From positions 1 to 46,778 of the forward strand of contig CAICTM010000820.1 of NCBI GenBank assembly GCA_903772945.1: 46,778 nt of DNA. The letters are read 5' to 3'. Below the pieces are notes generated by a model. The model saw only the letters and a program-made list of their open reading frames with translations. It was not told the DNA's origin and did not search any database. This DNA comes from Seminavis robusta (taxonomy: Eukaryota; Bacillariophyta; Bacillariophyceae; Naviculales; Naviculaceae). Below are positions 39,938-46,778 of this stretch, one piece after another (the first letter of the stretch is position 1; every line of letters starts with the position of its first letter). The translations under genes were made by a program, and so were the position numbers.

Positions 39938-40691
39938 GATGTTGTCGTTAAAGCTTGTTTTCTAGTTGATTGTCGGTTGCTTGAGACTTGATCGTCAGCC
40001 GACTTTTCTGATCTGTGCTGTGTCCTTATTATGTTGCGTCCCTTGTATGGTTTAGGTAAGACCAAGGTAAAGACCGTTGTGCCCGCGAAGAGCGTAGTTG
40101 GATCCATTGTTGGATCTTATTAAATAGCAATAAAAATGAAAATATGATGAAAATAGGTACATGATGGTTGAAAGATATATTATCTTTAGTTTCTAGCTAG
40201 TCTGGAAAACAACCGTGGATCAATTGCATCTTTAAAATGCGGATGAATGCAACTCGCTGCAATGACAGATCAACGAGGCCAGAGACACAGCAGGACACAG
40301 CAAACAAGAGGAACAATGCAGTTAGAACCATCAGGGAGTGATCATCAAATGACGTTGGGGACATCGTACATGTATTCCATTCATGGCCCGGGTGTGCGAC
40401 CTCTGTTCGGTCTAGCTAGCTAGGACAAACGGAAATTTACTAAGACATCGTAGTTCCTATATTTCTACTTCAGAAGTCTGCAAGCAGCTACAAGTACTAG
40501 TAAGGCACTCTGCATGCACTAAGGCATATAAGTGTTATTGTGTATATTCGTGTTCTCCCCATAGATGATCATCATTCCGTCGATTTTTTGTTAGGTTTTG
40601 TTTTTCTCGTCAGTATCGTAGTCCGTGGTTACCAAGCAAGTGAATGGACTGTCCAAGTAAGTAAGTGTCTTCCTGTCGGTTTGTATCTTTG
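39938..40691. other. Intergenic region, no supported gene
   Basis: 754 nt between two minus-strand genes. AT-rich stretch at 40,110-40,200. A plus-strand frame at 40,540 is antisense to the next gene and is not called. Confidence 0.5.
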
Positions 40692-42122
40692 TCAGTTTGC
40701 TTTCCACTCCAAGAAGAATTCGATTTCTTTTTGGACGTGGTCCAACTTTCGCTTCAACTTGAAGATGTCCGTGTCAATGTCGTCGCCCTCTCCGGCGGGA
40801 GTAAGTGGAATCTCGGCATCCTTCTTCAGTGGCATTTTGTGCGCCTTCAGCATGTCGTCGCGCCAAACTCGCTGCACCAAAATATACTTGCGGATGTTTT
40901 GGTATTGTTTCAGCTTCTCGGCTGCATCGCCTCCTTGTTCCAAAGAAACCACAGGCTCCGCGTCATTGACGCCATCTTCTAGTTTGCCTTGGACTGGCGC
41001 TGTTGTGGTTTGGACCGGCTCTTCAGATCCCTTCTCTCCCGTCGGGGCCTGATGATCTAGTTGCCCCGCATTCTCGCCTGCAATCCGAGTTGTTTGCTGC
41101 TGTACCCGTGCAGCTGGTTTTTTGGTCGACTCTGACTCCTCCGTATTATTATTGTCCTGCTCCTCTTCTTCTTCTTGCTTGATGGGAGGTCGTTTCTGAA
41201 AAACTGGAAGCGGCTGAAGCGAGTTGGCCGCCCAGAGGCGGATGATCGGTTCTTCCTGGGATGCCGAGTTGTTTCTGTGACTGCGGGTGCGTCGCACGGC
41301 GGGTTCTTGGATGGGAAGAATCTCGTTGGCACGAACATAGACACGGGCATCCTCCAGATTATCGAAATAGTGAACTCCCTTTTGAAGAACCACACTGCCG
41401 TGACTGAACATCGTCGATACTCCTGGGGAGAATATCATAGTCTTGCTACCCCGCACGACAAACTCGAACCCCAACGCTGAAAGAATCTTTTTGATTTGTT
41501 CATTGGGTGGAATCGATTCCAAAGAATTGGCGTCCGGGAAGGGAGAATTGGCGAATTTCACCCAGTGTTCCACCACTAGCTTGTATTCTTCCGACAGGGA
41601 ATCAACGTTTGGGATGCCATGCTTGCACAAATAGCAGCGAAGATCCTTCGCGTTGCGAAACTTATCTTGAATATCAGGGTGAGCGTACCAGTGGGTTGTT
41701 GCGGAAGAACTGGTAAATCCACACGACTTTAAAATGGGCAAAATGGTTTGATGAAAGTCAAAGTCAACTGCGGCAACCGCTTCTACTGGCTGCTCCACAT
41801 TGACGCCGGCAACTGGGCTTGTCTTGGCTCGTTTCTTGGCAGAAGATGGTGTCTTTGGATGGGAGAGGCGTTTCTTGACCTTTTCCTTCATCTTGAGATT
41901 ATCTTGGTGGCTTCTTGGTACTGTCTTCTGACGGACGCTTTCGTCATCGGCCAAAGACACCATCCCTGGTTCTTGTAGGCGGCCGTTGGCCAAAGAACCA
42001 TTTTCTTTGTTGCTGCCTTTGAATCCAACGGATCGCGTTTGCTTGTTGGAAGAACCAGCTACCTTAACATGGCCTGTAGCCACCTTGGCGCTTGTCACAG
42101 CGTCGGGTTTCTTGGACGCCAT
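40692..42122 (-). CDS. Nuclear-type protein with two related ~80-aa domains
   Basis: 476 aa from ATG 42,122, no introns seen. The first 110 residues are disordered and Lys-rich, with likely nuclear signals (KEKVKKRLSHPKTPSSAKKRAK). Two segments look homologous: residues about 126-175 (ILPILKSCGF, then WYAHPDI, then LRCYLCKHGI) and about 208-270 (IKKILSALGFEF, then MIFSPG, then ARVYVRANEI). Both pair a helix ending in GF with a strand and a terminal helix. I associate this arrangement with a stramenopile-specific family but cannot name it. The linker is Glu/Asn/Gln-rich; the C-terminus has a predicted coiled coil (DIFKLKRKLDHVQKEIEFFLEW). Probably a nuclear or chromatin protein. Confidence 0.6.
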   Translation of the reverse strand: MASKKPDAVTSAKVATGHVKVAGSSNKQTRSVGFKGSNKENGSLANGRLQEPGMVSLADDESVRQKTVPRSHQDNLKMKEKVKKRLSHPKTPSSAKKRAKTSPVAGVNVEQPVEAVAAVDFDFHQTILPILKSCGFTSSSATTHWYAHPDIQDKFRNAKDLRCYLCKHGIPNVDSLSEEYKLVVEHWVKFANSPFPDANSLESIPPNEQIKKILSALGFEFVVRGSKTMIFSPGVSTMFSHGSVVLQKGVHYFDNLEDARVYVRANEILPIQEPAVRRTRSHRNNSASQEEPIIRLWAANSLQPLPVFQKRPPIKQEEEEEQDNNNTEESESTKKPAARVQQQTTRIAGENAGQLDHQAPTGEKGSEEPVQTTTAPVQGKLEDGVNDAEPVVSLEQGGDAAEKLKQYQNIRKYILVQRVWRDDMLKAHKMPLKKDAEIPLTPAGEGDDIDTDIFKLKRKLDHVQKEIEFFLEWKAN

Positions 42123-43291
42123 GGTTATCTGATCAGCTCTTGCCCTGTCTTCTCGTCAAAGTGGCTGTTGTGCCGAGGCAATGACAAAACCGTCAAAGAC
42201 GAGAAGAGAAGGGCAAAAGATCCGGTCGACTCACTCGATTCGATTGAAGAATCTTCCGCAAAAAACATCGAGATTCTCCCTCTTGATTTAGATAACGTTA
42301 GCTGTTGGACGTGTGAAATCACAACCCATTTTGAGACTAATTTTTGGTTTGGAGAGGCTCATGGACGCACCCCAAACAAGTTTCCAGGGCAGAAATGAAA
42401 GCAGGAGGTGGTGGTTATCAAATTTTGGGTATCCCCTTAGTGACCTGCATCCTTGCCTTGCTACAAGTACAGTATGCAGAATTTCTTTCCTTGCTTGGAA
42501 TGTATACAGTACATCCCCGTGCCTGTAGGCAACATTCACTTGTTTCAGATGGGTGGGTACCATGGTACCGGTACCAATGGGGCTGAGGCCTGTCTTACTA
42601 AAATAATTTTCTTAGCTAGAAAAAGAGAGAGATGGATGTCTTCGTGGTGGGTGACAGAAGAATGCCAGATTCTCGAACACTCGCATGAGATTGAAACATC
42701 GTGTTTTGTGCATCGTGAAACACCAGATGTTGGTGGCATCAATCTTCTTTTCATCCGGCCATACCGGTATGTTTTACGGAGGCCATCTGCAGAACTGTTC
42801 CCCTGGTACCTGGTACCTGCACGTGAAGCTGATAGCTCTCAAAAGCCGAGTAGGTTGGTGCATGTTCCGTGTCTCCTGTAGCCGAAGTAGGACAGCCTGA
42901 GAAGTACTGGTAATTTAGGTTGCCCCAAATAGGCCGCAACTTTCCCTCGGCTACATGGGTATATTCTGATGTCTAGCTAGCTATGGCTATCCGTAGAAAG
43001 AGAAAGTCGCAAAGTGCACATTTCGGAATCATGTACTACTTTCGTGCTTGGGTGGTTCTACGTAGACTGTTCGGGAAAGGCGAAGAAGCTGCGGCGAAAG
43101 TGGTAACAGGGTCTCTTCTCATCTCAGAAGTGAAGATGCATTGTTTGGAATAGCAACCAGCCAAAGCAAAGGTCAGTGGTTCCACATCATAACTTCGTCA
43201 TTCCGAAGAGACCGTCGCATCAATTACCGTGGCAACCAAGCTTGTTCCTGGTAGTACACTGTTGCGTGCTCCAAGTATACAATCTGCTGCA
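42123..43291. other. Intergenic region holding the MsrA 3' UTR
   Basis: About 1.17 kb. The right part is the 3' UTR of the minus-strand MsrA gene, where a SECIS element is expected. RTGA cores on the minus strand lie at about 43,199, 43,187, 43,120, 43,031 and 42,751, but none has both the apical AA and the closing GA of a canonical SECIS that I can fold by eye. The left part holds the promoter of the 40,692-42,122 gene, with GGTACCATGGTACCGGTACC at 42,556-42,575. Confidence 0.5.
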
Positions 43292-43963
43292 CTAAAACCG
43301 TTCCATGTATTTCTGATGTCTCTCTTCAGCTCTATAAAAGTCACTCGCCGGCTCGACAGCGACATGCTTTCCAAAGGAACCCCAACTCTCCACAACCTTC
43401 TCTGCTGACCTTTGTTGCTCTTCTGTATGATAGAAAATTGCGCTGCGATACTGACTGCCACAAAATTCTGGATCTTCGGGCGTGTGGTAGTAGAAGAACA
43501 ATCCAAGAAGATCCTCGTAGGTAACTTTGGAAGGATCAAACTGAATTCGAATTGCTTCGGCGTAGTCAAGAATCTTCTTGTACGTGGGGTTTCGCTTTGT
43601 TGCAGGATCTTGGGAACCAGTGTAGCCGACGACCGTATCTATAATTTCATCCCCCAGCCGATCAAAGTCACGCTGAGGGCCCCAAAATCATCCCATGGCA
43701 AAAGTGGCTGTACCAGACACATCAACGGGCTGTTCAAGCAAAGGACATTCGACGAACTTGCTCGTGAACTTATTGTCGTCGTGGTGAAGATAGAGCTTCG
43801 AAGCGACTTGGGGGCGGTCTGGTAATGTGCTTGCATGATTCAGATTCGAACCAAGAGGGAAACTTCCCCAGGGAAACAGGAAGGCTTCGGTACTCGACAA
43901 GTGTGTCTCAAGCAAGACGAGTATCGTCAGACTTGCTACGATGAACTTTGCTGGCAGCGCCAT
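43292..43963 (-). CDS. Peptide methionine-S-sulfoxide reductase A, selenoprotein (UGA-Sec)
   Basis: Reduces methionine-S-sulfoxide. One uninterrupted frame from ATG 43,963 to TAG at 43,292-43,294, 223 residues if the single internal TGA (43,688-43,690, residue 92) is read as selenocysteine. That codon stands exactly at the catalytic cysteine of the family motif GCFWG: the flanks read GTATFAMG before it and FWGPQRDF after it. Conserved MsrA blocks follow: VVGYTG, DYAEAIRIQFDPSKVTYE, HTPEDPEF, QYRSAIFYH and ERHQKYMERF. Upstream, a signal peptide (FIVASLTILVLLETHLSSTEA) is followed by Phe at the predicted cleavage site (STEA-FLFP), resembling the ASAFAP signal for complex plastids. It ends early, without the C-terminal resolving cysteines, as in known algal Sec-MsrAs. 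The alternative is a nonsense mutation in a Cys-MsrA, unlikely given the exact position. Confidence 0.85.
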
Positions 43964-44667
43964 GGTGCTGCTTTGCTGGTGGTCTCGCTATGCCGCATTT
44001 TTGGATGTTTGCCGCTGAGATTAATGCCGGCAGAGCTGTTGACAGGAGCTCGCCAGACATTTGATTCATATGCCCCCTGGGTCGTCTCCGTTTCCATAAA
44101 TCTTTTATTACCAACACCTGAAACAGTATTCCCGAAACAGCTCCCTCGCTCATTCATGCGAAACTTGTGTGAAAAGCGAGGCGACTTTCATGTGCATGTA
44201 CATGCGTTGACTGTATCCCGTCAATACAATACTAGTCAAATACGTAGACTTCTACAGAGGCCTCTAAGTATTGCACGCCGGGTATAATTCAAACCTCTGC
44301 CCCCAACAGTACCCTTACCCCTAAAGCAAGTCGTCTCCGGGAGACGAAATAGAGACTAGTACCGGTACTGTACTGTACAGCGTACTCTAGAGTACCGGTT
44401 GTATACCGAAAGCTGCACACCAAAGAGCGTTCAAAAACTCAAGCAGCGGTTTGAATCCGAGAAGACATTTGCTCTTCCTAATCAGGACTGAGACAAAATT
44501 GAACAGACGGCATGAGCGATATTATACATGTACCAGGGCGGACGTTGCATGCAGATCTCCGCTTCTGTCGTGAGTGAACTATCTAGGCTGCATTTTCCAT
44601 GCCGGTACGTGCAACGATGGCGCGATGTTCATGGCGATACTGTTGAGCATGTAACTTTGATAGTTTC
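43964..44667. other. Intergenic region, no supported gene
   Basis: 704 nt between the MsrA start and the 3' end of the next minus-strand gene. A plus-strand frame from 43,835 is antisense to MsrA. GTACCGGTACTGTACTGTAC-type motifs lie at 44,359-44,400, about 400 nt upstream of MsrA. Confidence 0.5.
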
Positions 44668-45954
44668 TTACTTCTTGGCCCCCACCAACTGTGGCAACTC
44701 TTCTTGCAAGGCATTTCGTAATGCCGTACTACTCAAAACATTCCAGTGATCGGATTCTACTTGTACATATTTTGCCACTTGTCCCGTGAGGGCTTGTACC
44801 TTGTCGCGATACTCGGCGGAACAAAAGTAGACATCGAGCCAGTTGAGACCAAACATTTCGTTGCGACAACCCACCAGAAGGTGCGGCAGTGCCGGAGGAG
44901 GTCTTGCTTGGGTCAGGGGGGAGGGGATGTGTTTGGCTGTTTCGGCACCCCATACAGTCTGTAACACAAGGTTGGTCAAGAAGGTGGGCAAGCCAGATGG
45001 AGTGGCAATGGTAATTGGTTGTTGGGTCTTGCAATCCTGCACTGTGATGCGTTCTGGTCGCACCGCCATCATTCCCGAAATGACCAAAATGCCCTGAAAG
45101 AGCTCTTCGGGTGGTGACAAGCCATGTTTTTGGAAGCGTTTTGGCTGATGCAAGAGAGTGGTAGCCACATGACCTCCTGATGAGTAGCCCCCAAAGACCA
45201 TGGGCGTTGCAGCGCGAGGATTCCTGCTGGCATCTGTGGCAGGTTCCATTGGTTGTTCCTTCGTGTTGCCGTTATCCGAGCACGACAAGTCGGACGACCC
45301 GGTGGATGCAGACAAAGTAGTGGATGTTTCCGAGGGGATTGTGGTTTGAGATTGTGTACTGTCCATGCTGTCTTTTTTGCCAACAACGCTGGTACTTGTT
45401 GTAGTTGGAACCGATGACGATGAATGCAACTCCAACAAGTCTCGATGACTGTCTATCCACTGGATTGCTTCGACGACATCTTCGAGCATATCATCCAAAG
45501 TTGCACTTCCTCTGCCTCCTAGAGCCAGGAGTATGAGCAAAACAGCCAATGGCACTGTCACTGCGAGTGCCACATCCCAATGACCGCCCGTAATAGCTCC
45601 CACCGTGGCAAATAGCAGCGTCAAATACTGGACCACAACTTCCCTCTGGGGCAAAACACAAAAGGCTCCTCGATGACGGATGCAGACACATGTGGTACCC
45701 AAACTGGCAATGGTCTTGGGGCCGCTGGAATTCCACCAAGAAGTCCCGGCATACACAAATGCGCGATGTCCAACCCAGCCAGAACCAACGACCAGAATCA
45801 CAATGGGCAAATCTTCTTCTTTGGAGGCATCATCTTTAGCTCCTTTATTGTTGTCATTGTCAATTGGCTTGTAAATATCCAGCGACTTTTCAAATAACTT
45901 GTCCTTGGAGTAGTAATGCCGGGTTGATTCCGTAGTTGGCTTGCTGAACAACAT
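44668..45954 (-). CDS. Membrane-associated esterase-like alpha/beta hydrolase
   Basis: 428 aa from ATG 45,954. Oxyanion-type motif VVGSGWVGH (55-63), nucleophile S258 in FGGYSSGGH and a likely catalytic base H403 in ESDHWNVLSS. The acid is probably in the preceding NEMFGLNWLDVYF segment. A hydrophobic hairpin at about 107-146 suggests membrane attachment. A Ser/Thr-rich insert of about 75 residues (176-250) lies between the first strands and the nucleophile elbow. The layout recalls isoprenylcysteine methylesterases and related carboxylesterases, but the usual HGG(G/A) oxyanion motif is degenerate (GSGW), so substrate is open. Confidence 0.7.
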   Translation of the reverse strand: MLFSKPTTESTRHYYSKDKLFEKSLDIYKPIDNDNNKGAKDDASKEEDLPIVILVVGSGWVGHRAFVYAGTSWWNSSGPKTIASLGTTCVCIRHRGAFCVLPQREVVVQYLTLLFATVGAITGGHWDVALAVTVPLAVLLILLALGGRGSATLDDMLEDVVEAIQWIDSHRDLLELHSSSSVPTTTSTSVVGKKDSMDSTQSQTTIPSETSTTLSASTGSSDLSCSDNGNTKEQPMEPATDASRNPRAATPMVFGGYSSGGHVATTLLHQPKRFQKHGLSPPEELFQGILVISGMMAVRPERITVQDCKTQQPITIATPSGLPTFLTNLVLQTVWGAETAKHIPSPLTQARPPPALPHLLVGCRNEMFGLNWLDVYFCSAEYRDKVQALTGQVAKYVQVESDHWNVLSSTALRNALQEELPQLVGAKK

Positions 45955-46778
45955 GGTGATCTGTCCTCAGGATTCTGATTCGATTCTATTTCAACGGAAT
46001 GATGTCTATGGAATGATGCCTCTTTTGGTTTAAGTTCTATTGGAGTTGTGGGACGTTTGCTCTTTCTTTGGTACGAGGGAGCTGTTGCTGGTTCCAATCT
46101 ACACTGCGGACATTATCCTTCTTGATTTGGATTCGATTCCATTGGCTTCTTGCTAGTGCTTAAGGAGGTCCACCGACAACTTATTCACGAGTAGTGACTA
46201 ACCGTACTCATAACCCAATTTAACTAGCCAGTATCGAGGAGGAACCAAAAAAACTCACGATGATGGATAGTCGATATTGGACTGGCCAATGAGCGCTGTT
46301 AGACTACTTCTGCTGTTGTTCTATTGGCTGACACCCTTCCCAAGTTACCCTACTAACAGCCGGTGAAGGTCGTGTCAAGGCAGATGTCGATTGGGGCAAG
46401 TTCTATTGGTTCCTGTTAGCAGATGACGCGAAATGACACCTGGCACGGTGTGCAAGCCAAGCCATCTCCAGACAAAAGCTCCGTTGACAGGACCACCACC
46501 AGGTTGTAGAGCGTAGTCGACTTCCTATGCCGACATATTTACATTGTCATTGGAAGTGAACAGACTATTTTCTTAGAGGCAGAACAAGCTTGCTCGCTTC
46601 TTCGAAAAACAACAACAATTTGCTGCTGAAATCGAGTTTATCGATGCTCCAACATGGCTGTCAGGCCGGCTCTTTTTTCGGTCAGAAGGAATTTCAGGAA
46701 AATTGCGCGAAACTTTTTATTTGGCGGGCAGCTTGGACGGCCAGTGCTGTTTCCCTACTATCCCCATGTTCAGACTGA
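45955..46778. other. Terminal intergenic region, no supported gene
   Basis: 824 nt to the window end. The rightmost frame (from about 46,590) opens with TTG; its first ATG is 46,644 and it runs off the edge without recognisable sequence. No repeat or RNA gene seen. Confidence 0.45.

Noticed and set aside
43100-43200. A specific SECIS hairpin in the MsrA 3' UTR
   Set aside because: ATGA cores exist and short stems can be drawn (AACCA with TGGTT), but I could not place the closing GA quartet, so I do not call it.
43292-43963. MsrA as a pseudogene or as two genes split by a stop or intron
   Set aside because: The sole stop is TGA exactly at the catalytic Cys codon, the frame is otherwise intact for 223 codons, and no GT-AG pair removes it without deleting the motif.
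46590-46778. Partial gene at the right edge
   Set aside because: Opens with TTG, short, no recognisable sequence before the window ends.

Overview
The window reads as nuclear DNA of a diatom, probably a pennate one. This is an inference from three things: short GT-AG introns in some genes, a predicted plastid presequence with Phe after the signal-peptide cleavage site, and a Gag fragment that resembles diatom Copia (CoDi) elements as I remember them. It divides sharply at about 17.9 kb.

Positions 1-17,873 are a repeat and mobile-element complex. A 3.7-kb imperfect palindrome (1-3,721) carries two decayed, inverted copies of an LTR plus gag. It abuts LTR - 6.56-kb internal - LTR - 6.57-kb internal - LTR, a direct tandem repeat of about 7.05 kb. 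Each internal region holds, left to right: a small unknown ORF disrupted by an insertion with 14-bp direct repeats; a TATTCGATAG minisatellite; an unknown reading frame split by a MITE; a hairpin carrying the nonanucleotide TAGTATTAC; and a broken Rep gene with the HUH-endonuclease and superfamily-3 helicase motifs of CRESS-DNA (Rep-encoding circular single-stranded DNA) viruses. These are followed by a 1.46-kb terminal-inverted-repeat element inserted in the Rep 3' end (with a third element nested in it), debris of a second basic protein, and a long open frame on the minus strand that is identical in both units. The main novelty is this endogenous CRESS replicon, origin plus Rep, in tandem copies bounded by retrotransposon-type LTRs.

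Positions 17.9-46.8 kb are ordinary gene-dense chromosome after one more MITE (18,368-18,721) of the family that sits inside the tandem units. In order: a 2-oxoglutarate/Fe(II) oxygenase with a TPR-like segment (-); a TM9/nonaspanin with two introns (+); two monoacylglycerol-lipase-like paralogs (-,-); a BioD-like/DRTGG protein with five introns including a 25-nt exon (+); a large AAA_16/TPR predicted ATPase with two introns (-); a possible retroelement fragment (+); a trypsin-fold serine protease with FDRVDER repeats (-); an unknown multipass membrane protein (-); a secreted DUF1028 protein (-); a nuclear-looking protein with two related domains (-); a methionine sulfoxide reductase A; and an esterase-like alpha/beta hydrolase (-).

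The MsrA gene (43,292-43,963, -) is truncated in a naive translation because its catalytic cysteine codon is TGA. Everything around it is intact, so I read it as a selenoprotein with a plastid-type presequence. I could not find a convincing SECIS element by eye.

Limits: homologies come from recognised motifs, not searches. Splice sites were chosen by GT-AG plus frame and family continuity. Several apparent frameshifts in the repeats could be assembly errors. Where only GTG or TTG opens a frame I treated the 5' end as incomplete, because this is a eukaryote.
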